Notes under the pieces: generated by a model | Told to the model about the DNA's origin: nothing | The model's input: the letters and a program-made list of their open reading frames with translations, nothing else | Database searches by the model: none | From: Opitutia bacterium | Lineage (GTDB): Bacteria > Verrucomicrobiota > Verrucomicrobiia > Opitutales > Opitutaceae | Length of the DNA: 64,000 nucleotides | Direction of reading: 5' to 3' | NCBI GenBank assembly: GCA_947475065.1 | Contig: CANJLB010000008.1 | Span: forward strand, 35,876-99,875 | Position numbers and translations under genes: made by a program | Shown: positions 8,384-16,925 of the stretch, piece after piece | How the letters are laid out: the number at the start of each line of letters is the position of its first letter | How positions within the stretch are numbered: position 1 is the stretch's first letter

Positions 8384-8570
8384 GACGCTGGTTTTCGCAG
8401 GCCGAGCCGGCTCGGATTCAGAATTTCAACGCAAAGCACGCAAAGAAGCGCGAAAAGCAGACACTGGGCTGGGTTTGGCTTCGGTGATCTTTGCGGTCTT
8501 CTGTAAGAATTCAGGTTCTGGTGATCGCATCAATCGGGGTGCATCCGTGTTTGAAATTCCGCCGCCGGTC
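8384..8570. repeat. intergenic region with degenerate period-like repeats
   Basis: Contains AACGCAAAGCACGCAAAG at 8429-8446, continuing as AAGCGCGAAAAGC, and GTGCATCCGTGTTTGA further on. Such CGCAAAG and CATCCGTG runs recur between genes in many Verrucomicrobiota and Planctomycetota genomes. No gene is seen. Confidence 0.5.
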
Positions 8571-8831
8571 TCACGGCTTCCGCCTCCGGCGCAGCAGCGC
8601 TTTCAATAGGTCGAGCATGCCGACATAGCGCAGGTCCGGGTCAACGTATTTTTCCAGCACGTAGAACAGAAAATAGTAAAATCGCGCCGCCGCCCACGCG
8701 AGCACCACGACCAGCGCGGCGGTTTGCCACGACGGGTCACGCAGCAGCAGGCCGGTGCCGGCGAGGACCGCGACCGCGAGAAACAGCCAGCCCTTGAGCA
8801 CGATGAGGCGCTTGGATTTGAGGTCGCCCAT
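8571..8831 (-). CDS. small two-helix membrane protein
   Basis: An 86-aa protein of unknown function with two hydrophobic segments (VLKGWLFLAVAVLAGTGLLL and TAALVVVLAWAAARFYYFLFYVL), a conserved-looking YVDPDLRYVGMLDLLKALLRRRRKP tail and a basic C-terminus. The tail is probably cytoplasmic and may contact lipid head groups or another protein. The ATG at 8831 is preferred over a TTG at 8843. It is divergent from the TlpA-type gene at 8999. Length, composition and codon use look like a real gene, but I recognise no family. Confidence 0.6.
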   Translation of the reverse strand: MGDLKSKRLIVLKGWLFLAVAVLAGTGLLLRDPSWQTAALVVVLAWAAARFYYFLFYVLEKYVDPDLRYVGMLDLLKALLRRRRKP

Positions 8832-8998
8832 TCGCCGAGCCAACCGGCCGGCGGGCCGCGCCGCAAGCCCGCCGATGAGGGCCTGCTCTGTTGCGCAGGA
8901 AGCGGAATCATCGCCGCCGGCTCCGGGCCAATCCGAGTGGGGGCGGTCCCAGTCTTTCGGGTTGCGACCAAGCGCATTGCAGGCACGCTTAAGGGCGT

Positions 8999-9856
8999 AT
9001 GAAGAGCTTTCTGGTCCCCGTTCTCCTTGCCGTTGCGCTCCCGTTTGACGCCGCGCACGCCGCTGGCGTCCCCGCCCTGCTCGCCCGGCCGTCGGCCGAG
9101 CAGCAGCTCGCCGCTCTGGCCAAGGAGGTGCAAGCCAAGCTCGCCGCCGGCGCGCACACCGAGGCAGAACTGGCCGGGGAGTTTGACCGGCTCGACGTGC
9201 TGTTTGCCGAAAACAAAGGCGGGCCTGAGGGGATCGTGGCCGACATTCTCACCATGAAAGCCCAGCTTTATCTGGATGTGATTGAAGAGCCCGAGAAGGC
9301 CATTGCGGTGTTCCAAAAATTTAAGGCCGACTTTCCCACCAGCCCGCTGGCCAAGGACGTGGACACTGCGATCAAGGAGGTCGAGCAACAGGCTGAGACC
9401 ACCAAGGTCGCCCGCTCGCTCAAGCCCGGCGTCGTGTTTCCCGCGTTTGCCGACAAAACGCTGAAAGACCTCGACGGTCAGCCGTTTTCGCTCGACCGCT
9501 TCAGAGGCAAGGTCGTGCTCGTGGACTTCTGGGCGACGTGGTGCGGTCCGTGCATTGAGGAGCTGCCCAATGTCATCGCCACCTACAAAAAGCACCACAC
9601 CGAGGGTTTCGAGATTGTCGGCGTGAGCCTCGACCGGGAGGGGGACAAGGACAAGCTCACCGCCTTCCTCAAGAAAAACGAGATGCCCTGGCCGCAGTTT
9701 TACGACGGCAAATACTGGGAGAGCGTGCTCGCCGTCCAATACGGTGTCCATTCCATCCCCGCCGCCTATTTGCTGGACCGGGACGGCAAGATCATCGGCA
9801 AGGCGCTGCGCGGCGAGGCGCTGGAGAAAGCCGTCGTCGCCGCCCTGAAAAAGTGA
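8999..9856 (+). CDS. TlpA/ResA-type thioredoxin-fold protein
   Basis: A 285-aa exported thiol-disulfide oxidoreductase. It has a signal peptide (MKSFLVPVLLAVALPFDAAHA), a helical N-terminal domain of about 110 residues, then an AhpC-TSA/TlpA thioredoxin domain with the redox motif WATWCGPC and the cis-proline region near HSIPAAYLLDRDG. TlpA-like proteins keep periplasmic cysteines reduced, for example during cytochrome c maturation or oxidase assembly. That fits the cytochrome-rich respiratory operon elsewhere in the window, though nothing ties them directly. A second, related gene follows after about 100 bp, so this is a tandem duplication. Confidence 0.88.
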   Translation: MKSFLVPVLLAVALPFDAAHAAGVPALLARPSAEQQLAALAKEVQAKLAAGAHTEAELAGEFDRLDVLFAENKGGPEGIVADILTMKAQLYLDVIEEPEKAIAVFQKFKADFPTSPLAKDVDTAIKEVEQQAETTKVARSLKPGVVFPAFADKTLKDLDGQPFSLDRFRGKVVLVDFWATWCGPCIEELPNVIATYKKHHTEGFEIVGVSLDREGDKDKLTAFLKKNEMPWPQFYDGKYWESVLAVQYGVHSIPAAYLLDRDGKIIGKALRGEALEKAVVAALKK

Positions 9857-9866
9857 CCTCTCGCGG

Positions 9867-9933
9867 GTAGGTTGCGCGCTCGTCGCGCAACTCCGTCGCC
9901 GGGCCAACGTGGCGCGGCGAGCGCGCCACCTAC
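9867..9933. repeat. paired inverted hairpins (BIME-like)
   Basis: Two 25-bp arms at 9867-9891 and 9909-9933 are inverted copies that begin GTAGG and end CCTAC. Each arm is itself a hairpin (TTGCGCG...CGCGCAA and TGGCGCG...CGCGCCA). The differences between the arms keep the pairing within each arm. The pair sits between two co-directional thioredoxin genes. Confidence 0.75.
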
Positions 9934-9955
9934 AAAAACGCCGCCAACAAATTCC

Positions 9956-10846
9956 ATGAAAACCTCCCGCCTCCGCCCGCGCTCCCTCGCCGCGTGCGCG
10001 CTCACCGGCCTCCTCGCCGCCACGCTCGCGTTTTTCCCGGGCTGTTCGCGCGAGTCCGCCGCACCCGCCGCCGCAGGTGCCAAGGCGCCCAGCGCGCTCA
10101 CGACGCAGCTCACCGCGCTGGCCGAGGCCGCCAAGGCCAAACGCACCGCCGGTGCGCACACGGAGACCGAGTTCGCCGCTGAGCTCCGGCAGGTTGACGA
10201 ACTCCTCGCCGCCCACGCCGGCGTCCCGGCCGAGGCCGCGCAGGTCGCCATGCTCCGCGCCGAGTTCTGGCACAAGATGCTCGGCAACCCCGACCGCGGC
10301 ATTGCGCTCTACCAGCAGGTGAAGGCCGGCTACCCCGGCACGCCCTCGGCCAAGGAGGTGGACGAGGTTGTCGCCGGTGTCATCAAGCTCGAGGCCAAGA
10401 AAAAACTCGCGCTATCGCTTGCCATTGGCACGAGGTTCCCCGCCTTTGCCGAGGCGGACATCACCGGCCAGTCGCTCACGCCCGCTGGGCAGGGCGGCAA
10501 GGTGGTGCTGATTGATTTCTGGGCCATGTGGTGCAGCGACTGCATGGCCGAGCTGCCCAACGTCGTCGCCACTTACGAAAAATACCACGCGCAGGGCTTC
10601 GACATCGTCGGCGTGAGTCTCGACAAGGAGGAGGACCGCGCCAAGTTCGCGCCCTTCCTCAAAACCAAGGGCGTCGCGTGGCCGCAGCATTTCGACGGGC
10701 AGTTTTGGGAGAATAAAATTGCCGTGCTCGCCGGCGTCCACCGCACGCCCACCAGCTACCTGCTTGATCGCGACGGTATCATCATCGGCAAAAATCTCGA
10801 AGGCCCCGCCCTCGGCGCGGCCGTCGCCGCCGCGCTGAAAAAATAA
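9956..10846 (+). CDS. TlpA/ResA-type thioredoxin-fold lipoprotein
   Basis: A 296-aa paralogue of the preceding gene with the same domain plan: signal sequence ending in FFPGC (possible lipoprotein cysteine), a helical domain with the shared pattern AGAHTETEFAAELRQVDELL, and a thioredoxin domain. The redox motif is WAMWCSDC, with CSDC in place of CGPC, which would change its redox potential. The cis-proline area reads HRTPTSYLLDRDG. It probably works on a different partner from its neighbour. The ATG at 9956 is used because it starts the signal peptide; the open frame upstream runs through the BIME-like repeat. Confidence 0.85.
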   Translation: MKTSRLRPRSLAACALTGLLAATLAFFPGCSRESAAPAAAGAKAPSALTTQLTALAEAAKAKRTAGAHTETEFAAELRQVDELLAAHAGVPAEAAQVAMLRAEFWHKMLGNPDRGIALYQQVKAGYPGTPSAKEVDEVVAGVIKLEAKKKLALSLAIGTRFPAFAEADITGQSLTPAGQGGKVVLIDFWAMWCSDCMAELPNVVATYEKYHAQGFDIVGVSLDKEEDRAKFAPFLKTKGVAWPQHFDGQFWENKIAVLAGVHRTPTSYLLDRDGIIIGKNLEGPALGAAVAAALKK

Positions 10847-10937
10847 GCGCAGGGAATGGGACTTCACGGTTTGCACGGATGGACCGGATGACCGGGCTCT
10901 GGCTGATTCTCACTTTCCCTCTGCGCGCTGCGCCAAC

Positions 10938-11192
10938 ATGGACGAACCCCGTAACGACGAACCTTCCAGCCAGCCCACCTTCAAAGCGTCGCTTGGCTGG
11001 GCGTTCTGGGTGCCAGTTGCGCTCGTCCTTTATGTGCTGAGCACCGGGCCTGCCCTGTGTCTGGTGGAGCAACATTGGATCCTCCATTCTTACGCGACTT
11101 GGAGGACGATTTACTCTCCCTTGGTCTGGTTGGCTGAAAACTTTGGGCCGTTCGGGTCCACGCTTTTTTGGTATGTCAATCTTTGGAGCCTC
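10938..11192 (+). pseudogene. small membrane protein lacking its own stop codon
   Basis: The first 85 codons encode a believable small membrane protein: a polar N-terminus, a hydrophobic helix (WAFWVPVALVLYVLSTGPALCL), then WRTIYSPLVWLAENFGPFGSTLFWYVNLW. Similar small proteins with a conserved YSPLVWLAE-like tail end at about this point in related bacteria, from memory. Here the frame stays open to 12146, but the rest is antisense to an MFS transporter and has no protein character. The normal stop has therefore probably been lost in a rearrangement just before the palindrome at 11208. Function unknown. Confidence 0.45.
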
Positions 11193-11207
11193 AGTCGAGC
11201 GCACACG

Positions 11208-11225
11208 CCTGTGTCGCGACACAGG
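11208..11225. repeat. 18-bp perfect palindrome
   Basis: CCTGTGTCGCGACACAGG, perfect with no spacer. It starts 12 bases beyond the stop of the minus-strand MFS gene and marks where the small membrane protein frame loses its identity. It lacks a T-run in the direction of MFS transcription, so it is not a clear terminator. Confidence 0.7.
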
Positions 11226-11237
11226 TTTAGGAAACCC

Positions 11238-12638
11238 TCACTCCTCGGGCAGCGGCTGATCCTTTGTCTCTGGCAGGAACGGCAGGGCGGCGATGCCGAG
11301 CAGCAGCACGAGACTTACCCACAGGCCGGCGGTGCGGAAGGCCTCGACGTTGCCACCGAGGCTCGCGGTGATCCGGCTGATGGTCCAAGGCGCGGTGGCG
11401 GCGATGATGCGTCCGCCATTGTAGCAGAAGCTCGTGCCGGTGCTCCGCAGGCTCGTCGGGAAAAGCTCGGGCAGGTAAATTGCATACACGCCAAAAACCG
11501 AGTATTGCCCAAAGCCCATCACCGGCAGCATCCAATACATGTCGGTCAGACTCCGCATGAACATAAAGACCAGCCCGGTGGTGAGAAACGACAGCACCAG
11601 CGCCACGCCGAACGCGATGCGGCGGCCCCGCAACTGGGCCAGCTTTGCCAGCGCGAACATCCCGAAAAACCCGCCCGACACCTGCAGCAGCAGCGCGACC
11701 GAGCGCTGGTAGGTCACATGGCTGGCGAGCGCGGCATCCGTGAGGTTGAGCGCCTTGGCCGCCGTCTCCGCGATGTCGCCGACGATCTTGCCCTGAAAAT
11801 TGCCGATGCCCCACAGGCCGATGATGCCCGCGCTGCAGGCGGCGAGGCCAAACCACGCGTTGCCCCGCCAGCGCGGATTGAGCAGCAGCGAGCCGTAAGA
11901 GCCAAACTTGATGCCCCGGTTAGCGCCCTCGGCCCGCGCGCGCACCCATTTCTCGGGCTCCTTCAGTTTCGCCAGCACGAACACGCACAAAAATGCCGGC
12001 AGCGCCCCGATGACGAACAGTGCCTGCCATGGCTTCAGCCCAAACGGCAGCGTGGCCATCGCCCCAATCCCCATGCCGATGAGACCGGCCGAGATGTTGC
12101 CAAAGGCCGAGAGCGACTGGAGCATTCCGAGTGCGGGCGCGCGTGACTTGTCCGGCACCGAGTCGGCCACCAGCGCGACCGCCAGCCCGAACACGCCGCC
12201 GACACCGAGGCCGGTGATGAAACGGTAGGCGCAAAACGCCTCGAAACTGCCCGCGAGCGCATTCAGCCCCGTGCTCACCGAGTAAAGCAGGATGGTGATG
12301 GTCAGGATGCGCGCGCGGCCGAAACGGTCGCCCAGCGCGCCGAAGATCAGCCCGCCCACCGCCCAGCCGAGCAGAAATGCCGAGGTCGTAAGCGGGCCGC
12401 GCACCGTTGCCGCCTTCTTGGCAAAGTCCACCATGGCGTCGGCATTGAGCGTGCCGGCGGCCACCATCGCGGCGGCGCGCGCTTTTTCCAAGTCCCCGAT
12501 CCCGCTGTCCCGCGCGAGATTGAAGAGCTGCGAATCAAGGCAGTCGAACAGCCACGCGAGCGACGCGATGATGAACACGAACCAGTGCTCGCGGTTGAAC
12601 GTGCGCCACCAAGGCTGGGAGGGAGAATCGGGGGGCAT
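11238..12638 (-). CDS. MFS transporter
   Basis: A 466-aa inner-membrane permease with about 12 hydrophobic segments. The loop after helix 2 reads GALGDRFGRARIL, the classic MFS motif A, and FRITGLGVGGVFG-type helix 4 residues follow (as RFITGLGVGGVFGLAVALVADS). The second half contains YAIYLPELFPTSLRSTGTSFCYNGGR, typical of the sugar/organic-acid porter branch. The substrate is not evident. Position at the end of a minus-strand uronate cluster suggests a sugar acid or its breakdown product, which is inference. A 229-bp gap holding a MITE-like element separates it from the next upstream gene. Confidence 0.88.
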   Translation of the reverse strand: MPPDSPSQPWWRTFNREHWFVFIIASLAWLFDCLDSQLFNLARDSGIGDLEKARAAAMVAAGTLNADAMVDFAKKAATVRGPLTTSAFLLGWAVGGLIFGALGDRFGRARILTITILLYSVSTGLNALAGSFEAFCAYRFITGLGVGGVFGLAVALVADSVPDKSRAPALGMLQSLSAFGNISAGLIGMGIGAMATLPFGLKPWQALFVIGALPAFLCVFVLAKLKEPEKWVRARAEGANRGIKFGSYGSLLLNPRWRGNAWFGLAACSAGIIGLWGIGNFQGKIVGDIAETAAKALNLTDAALASHVTYQRSVALLLQVSGGFFGMFALAKLAQLRGRRIAFGVALVLSFLTTGLVFMFMRSLTDMYWMLPVMGFGQYSVFGVYAIYLPELFPTSLRSTGTSFCYNGGRIIAATAPWTISRITASLGGNVEAFRTAGLWVSLVLLLGIAALPFLPETKDQPLPEE

Positions 12639-12681
12639 GGGAAAAACGGGAGAAAGGTGAAGGGGCGAAGAAATTTTATCT

Positions 12682-12858
12682 GGGACTCAGGAAATCAGGT
12701 GAAGAGGAACCTGTCTGGCCGGCAGGGAGGTTCAGAGGTAGGGCGGGGCCGCTGGCCTCGCCGCGTCTGCAAAAACCTCGGAGCGGCCAGCAGCCACGCC
12801 CTACCCTCGGAAGGCCCACGGTGGCTGTGGCGGGTCGGTTCATGATTTCCTGAGTTCC
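12682..12858. mobile_element. MITE-like element with terminal inverted repeats
   Basis: GGGACTCAGGAAATCA at 12682-12697 and TGATTTCCTGAGTTCC at 12843-12858 are inverted copies with one mismatch. Inside are further inverted arms, GGTAGGGCG at 12737-12745 with CGCCCTACC at 12797-12805, and GGCCGCT/AGCGGCC nested within. The 177-bp unit has no coding potential and sits between two minus-strand genes. No obvious target duplication was seen. Confidence 0.5.
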
Positions 12859-12868
12859 AAATTAAGAT

Positions 12869-13924
12869 TCAGCTCAATTTCACCGGCATCCCGCTGGCGG
12901 CGGAAGCATAAAGCGCGCGGACGAGCGCCACGGCCTTGCGGCCCTCGCGGCCATCCAGCGCCGGCGCGCGGCCGGCGCTGAGCGCGTCCACGAGATCCTG
13001 CATCTGCCGCTGGTGGCCGACGAAGCTGATGGCGTTGGGCGCGCTCGCCCCGGTGCCGAGCGCCGCAGTGTCCTTCGCGGCGCGGATGGCGTCGTCCTCC
13101 GGCCGCGCCTCGCGGAAATCCCAGCGCGCGATGCGGTCGTCCTCCAGCGCGATGGAGCCGTGCTCGCCGCAGATCTCCAGCCGCCGCTGCCAGCCCGGCC
13201 ACACCGCCGTGCTCGCCGTGATGGAGCCGAGCGCGCCGTCGGGAAACCGCAGGGTCGCGCTGGCCGTGTCTTCGGACTCGATGCCGGTGTGGACGCGCCG
13301 GGTCGAGCGGCAGAACACCTCCGCCGGCATCCCTGCAAACCATTGCAGCAGATCGAGCCCGTGGATCGCCTGCGCCATGAGCGCGCCGCCGCCGTCCATC
13401 GTGAGCGTGCCGCGGGTGCCGGTGTAGTATCGGGCCGTGCGGTGCCATTTCACGTCGGCGCTCGCCAGCACGAGGCGGCCGAGGCGCCCGGCGGCGAGCG
13501 CGGCCTTCACCGTTCGCGCGCCGTCGCCGAAGCGCCCTTGGAAAATCGGCGCGATGTGGACGTGCGCGGCCTCGGCGGCGCGGAGCATTTCGTCCACCCG
13601 CCCGACCGTGATCTCCAGCGGCTTTTCCACCACGAGATGCTTGCCGGCGCGGATGGCGGCGAGCGCGGGCTCGAGATGCGCTCCCGCCGAGGTCGTGATG
13701 CACACGACATCCACGTCGGGCCGCGCGACTAGCTCGGCGACAGTCGGGCCCGCGAGCGGCACGCCGTGCTTCTGTGCGAAGGCGCGGCCCTTCTCGGCGT
13801 CGCGCGTGGCGACGGCGACGAGCTTTGCGCCGGTGACATGCGCGAGCGCCTGCGCGTGAAAGTCAGCGATCATGCCGAGGCCGACGATGCCAAAGCCAAT
13901 CGGGCGGGAGGAGGGGGCGGTCAT
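12869..13924 (-). CDS. Gfo/Idh/MocA family oxidoreductase
   Basis: A 351-aa cytosolic NAD(P)-dependent dehydrogenase. The N-terminal Rossmann fold shows GFGIVGLGMIADFHAQAL, and the family's catalytic EKP motif is present as LVVEKPLE. The C-terminal domain (GGGALMAQAIHGLDLLQWFAG) is the usual alpha/beta substrate domain, with the His of AIHGLDLL corresponding to the conserved catalytic area. These enzymes oxidise sugars, inositols or sugar acids. Its place between two MFS transporters in the uronate cluster suggests a sugar-acid substrate. The start at 13924 is directly supported by the Rossmann motif beginning about 10 residues in. Confidence 0.9.
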   Translation of the reverse strand: MTAPSSRPIGFGIVGLGMIADFHAQALAHVTGAKLVAVATRDAEKGRAFAQKHGVPLAGPTVAELVARPDVDVVCITTSAGAHLEPALAAIRAGKHLVVEKPLEITVGRVDEMLRAAEAAHVHIAPIFQGRFGDGARTVKAALAAGRLGRLVLASADVKWHRTARYYTGTRGTLTMDGGGALMAQAIHGLDLLQWFAGMPAEVFCRSTRRVHTGIESEDTASATLRFPDGALGSITASTAVWPGWQRRLEICGEHGSIALEDDRIARWDFREARPEDDAIRAAKDTAALGTGASAPNAISFVGHQRQMQDLVDALSAGRAPALDGREGRKAVALVRALYASAASGMPVKLS

Positions 13925-13993
13925 GCGGATGAAATGGAAAGCCGGAAGGGGGGACGAGGGCGCACGGCTGATTGCTGGCGGCGGTTCGGACGC

Positions 13994-15277
13994 TTAGGCC
14001 GCGTCGAGTTCGGCGGGCGCCAGCTTGGGCACGAGCAGGTGAATCACGAGCAGTGCGGTGAGGTAGGCGAAGCCTGCGAGGATGAACATCAGGACATAGC
14101 TGCCCGTGTGCTGCTTGAGCCAGCCGGCGCCGAGGTTCATGCAGAAACCGCCCATCGCCCCGAAAAAGCCGCCGATGCCGACGACCGAACCCACCGCCTT
14201 GCGGGGAAACATGTCGGAGGTGAGCGTGAACAGATTGGCCGAAAAGCCCTGGTGCGCCGCTGTGGCGAGGCCGACCAGCAGCACGGCGACCCATTTGTCC
14301 GCGACGGTCGGCGCCAGCGCGACCGGCACGACAGCAATGGCGCAGGCGAGCATGGCCGTTTTGCGCGCGGCGTTGGCGCTCCAGCCCCGCCCCAGCAGGG
14401 AGGAGCTGAGCCATCCGCCGGCCACCGAGCCGACGTCGGCGAGCAGATAGACCGTGATCATCGGCAGACCGATGCTTTTGATGTCCACCTTGAAAGTGTC
14501 GTTCATGAACAGCGGAAACCAGAAGAGATAAAACCACCAGACCGAGTCAGTGAGGAGTTTGCCCATGGCAAAAGCCCATGTCTGGCGGTGCCCCAGCAGC
14601 CGTGACCACGAGATTTTCACCGGAGTGTCGGCCGGGTCGCTTTCGATGTGGGCCAGTTCCGTTGCCGACAGCTTGGGGTGATCGCGGGGCCGGCGATAGA
14701 CCGGCCACCACCACGCCAGCCAGAGCAGGCCGACCACGCCAGTGATCACAAAGGCCCCCTGCCAGCCGAGCCAGCTCAGCGCGATGGCCGGCACCAGCGC
14801 CGGGGCGAGGATCGCGCCCACGTTGGAGCCCGCGTTGAAAATGCCGGTGGCCAGCGCCCGCTCCCGTTTGGGGAACCACTCTGCCACCGTCTTGATCGCG
14901 GCGGGGAAGTTGCCCGATTCGCCGATGCCGAGTGCAAACCGCGCGGCGGCAAAGCCCCAGACGCTTCCGGCCAGCGCATGGGCGGCGGCGGCCACCGACC
15001 ATACGGCGAGATAAAGGCTGTAGCCGAGGCGTGTCCCCACCTTGTCAATCAGCCAGCCCGCGAACAGAAAGCCGATGGCATAGGCCAGGGTGAAGGCCGC
15101 GCTGATATAGCCGTATTGCTGATCCGTCCAGCCGATCTCCGTCCGCAACGTGGGCGCCAGCACGCCGAGCACGGCGCGGTCAACATAGTTGATCGTCGTG
15201 GCGAAAAACAACAGGGCGCAGATCACCCAGCGGTAATTGCCGATCTTGGCGTTGGAGGAGGTGGCGGGGGAAGTCAT
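13994..15277 (-). CDS. MFS transporter, hexuronate (ExuT)-like
   Basis: A 427-aa inner-membrane permease of the anion:cation symporter branch. It begins after a short polar N-terminus with YRWVICALLFFATTINYVDRAVLGVLAP, matching the RW...INYxDR signature of ExuT/GudP/DgoT transporters, and continues FALGIGESGNFPAAIKTVAEWFPKRERALATG, which is highly characteristic. About 12 hydrophobic segments are present. It probably imports galacturonate or glucuronate by proton symport, feeding KduI/KduD-type catabolism. The start at 15277 is chosen because the signature lies about 15 residues in; an open frame upstream to 15502 is low-complexity. It is followed 69 bp later by the Gfo/Idh/MocA gene. Confidence 0.88.
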   Translation of the reverse strand: MTSPATSSNAKIGNYRWVICALLFFATTINYVDRAVLGVLAPTLRTEIGWTDQQYGYISAAFTLAYAIGFLFAGWLIDKVGTRLGYSLYLAVWSVAAAAHALAGSVWGFAAARFALGIGESGNFPAAIKTVAEWFPKRERALATGIFNAGSNVGAILAPALVPAIALSWLGWQGAFVITGVVGLLWLAWWWPVYRRPRDHPKLSATELAHIESDPADTPVKISWSRLLGHRQTWAFAMGKLLTDSVWWFYLFWFPLFMNDTFKVDIKSIGLPMITVYLLADVGSVAGGWLSSSLLGRGWSANAARKTAMLACAIAVVPVALAPTVADKWVAVLLVGLATAAHQGFSANLFTLTSDMFPRKAVGSVVGIGGFFGAMGGFCMNLGAGWLKQHTGSYVLMFILAGFAYLTALLVIHLLVPKLAPAELDAA

Positions 15278-15383
15278 CGGGGTGGGGGCGGAAGGGCGAG
15301 ACTGCGGGGATGATTGGGCGGCTTCAATGACGGTGTTGTAAAAAACTATATCCTGCGGCGCGCCCGGCGGGCACGCCCTACTT

Positions 15384-16925
15384 TCACGGCTTGGCGGGCA
15401 GCGCCGTGCCGCGCGGGAGGAGCGTGACGTTGGTGAACGTGATGCGGCCCTGGTTCTGTTCCAGCTCGGCCGGCGCCGGACCGGCGAAGACGCTGTCGGC
15501 AATGCGGATGTTCTCGATCACCGCCGTCGCACCGGCCGTCAGGCTGACCAGCCGCGGGATGTCGACCCCCCGGATGCCGGTGACGTTCACGTTGCGCAGC
15601 ACGGGCACATAGGGGCCGGTCAGCGAGTTCATGTAGGTGAACTCGATCAGGAACGCCGCGCGGCTGTTCCCCGTGGCGACGCTGCCCACGTCGAGGTTGC
15701 GCGCAAAGACGTTCTCGATGATGCCGCCGCGCACCGGCGTGTTCTTGAAACGCAGGACGGCATTCAGCTGCGTGCTGCTCATCCGGCAGTTCTCGACGAA
15801 GACGTTGCGGATGGCCGGCGTGCATTCGCTGCCGAGCGTCACGCCGCCGTGGCCGTCCTTCATCACGCAGTCGCGCACGATCACAAATTCGGTCGGCCGG
15901 TTCACGCGCCGGCCGTCGTCGTCCTTGCCGCACTTGATGGCGATGCAGTCGTCGCCGGTGTCAAAGATGCACCCCTCGATGAGCACATAGCGGCACGAGT
16001 CGGGGTCGCAGCCGTCGTTGTTGGCGCCATGGCTGTCGATGCGGAGGTTGCGCACGGTGACATTGGTGCAGAACACCGGGTTGATCTCCCACATTGGGGA
16101 GTTGTGGATCGTGAGCCCGTCAATGAGGATGTTTTTGCACTCATAGGGCACGACGAAGTTGGGCCGCAGGCCTGCGCCCGGCCCCATGAGGCGCTGCTCG
16201 ACGGGCAGCGTGACATCAATGGTCCGCCGCGTGCCGGTGGCGCGGCTCCAGGCCGGTGCGCCCCCGCCGTCGAGGGTGCCCCTGCCCGTGACGCCGATGT
16301 TCTCCTGCCCGTAGGCATAGATGGGCGGACAGAAGTTCATGCACTCGACGCCTTCATAGCGGACACGGACGAGCGGGAGGTATTTCTGCACGTCGGTGGA
16401 AAATTGCAGCACCGCGCCGTCGTCGAGGTGCAGGTCCACATTGCTCAGCAGCCGGATCGCGCCGGTGAGAAACGTGCCGTCGGGCACGACCACATGGCCG
16501 CCGCCGGCCTCATGGCAGGCGGCGATGGCCTTGGCGATGGCTTCGGTGCAGTCGGTTGTGCCGCCGGCCTTCGCCCCGAAATCGGTGATGTAGAAATTCT
16601 TGGCAGGAAAAACGGGCGCCTTGATGTGCGCGAGGATTTGCGGCACCGCATCCCAGCCCAGCCTGGCTACCTCGGCCGGCGTAATTTCGATCTGGTCGCG
16701 CCAATTGGAGAAGGTCATGGCGTTCAAGCCGAGCCCGGCGAACTCGGCGGGCGTGAGGGCAACACCCGGGGCGATGGCGGCGGGCGGGGGGAAGCTGGCG
16801 TCGTTGGTGACGGGAGCCCGCTCGGCGGCGCGGGCGGGGAGGGAAAGCACGAGCAGTGCGGCGGCCAGGTGCCAGAAGCCGGAAGCCGGAGGACAGAAAC
16901 CGAAGGACAGAGACTTGGTTTTCAT
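15384..16925 (-). CDS. exported GH28 polygalacturonase-type glycoside hydrolase
   Basis: A 513-aa secreted enzyme with a right-handed beta-helix. Three of the GH28 active-site signatures are visible: NNDGCDPDS (catalytic Asp), TGDDCIAIK (paired Asp) and KDGHGGVTLGSE (catalytic-site His), and the Arg/Lys region follows. This family hydrolyses alpha-1,4-galacturonosyl or rhamnogalacturonan linkages of pectin. The N-terminus ends in a signal sequence (AAALLVLSLPARA), so it acts in the periplasm or outside. The first 20 codons look like the dispersed intergenic repeat text of this genome, discussed separately. It is the polymer-cutting member of the minus-strand cluster with ExuT-like, KduD and KduI. 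Confidence 0.92.
   Translation of the reverse strand: MKTKSLSFGFCPPASGFWHLAAALLVLSLPARAAERAPVTNDASFPPPAAIAPGVALTPAEFAGLGLNAMTFSNWRDQIEITPAEVARLGWDAVPQILAHIKAPVFPAKNFYITDFGAKAGGTTDCTEAIAKAIAACHEAGGGHVVVPDGTFLTGAIRLLSNVDLHLDDGAVLQFSTDVQKYLPLVRVRYEGVECMNFCPPIYAYGQENIGVTGRGTLDGGGAPAWSRATGTRRTIDVTLPVEQRLMGPGAGLRPNFVVPYECKNILIDGLTIHNSPMWEINPVFCTNVTVRNLRIDSHGANNDGCDPDSCRYVLIEGCIFDTGDDCIAIKCGKDDDGRRVNRPTEFVIVRDCVMKDGHGGVTLGSECTPAIRNVFVENCRMSSTQLNAVLRFKNTPVRGGIIENVFARNLDVGSVATGNSRAAFLIEFTYMNSLTGPYVPVLRNVNVTGIRGVDIPRLVSLTAGATAVIENIRIADSVFAGPAPAELEQNQGRITFTNVTLLPRGTALPAKP

Noticed and set aside
8603..10273. A 556-codon minus-strand open frame
   Set aside because: Covers two well-supported thioredoxin genes on the other strand; no motif of its own, except that its tail overlaps the real small membrane gene in another frame.
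10938..12146. A 402-codon open frame as one gene
   Set aside because: Only the first 85 codons look like protein; the remainder is antisense to the MFS gene and rich in Arg/Gln/Gly with no fold.
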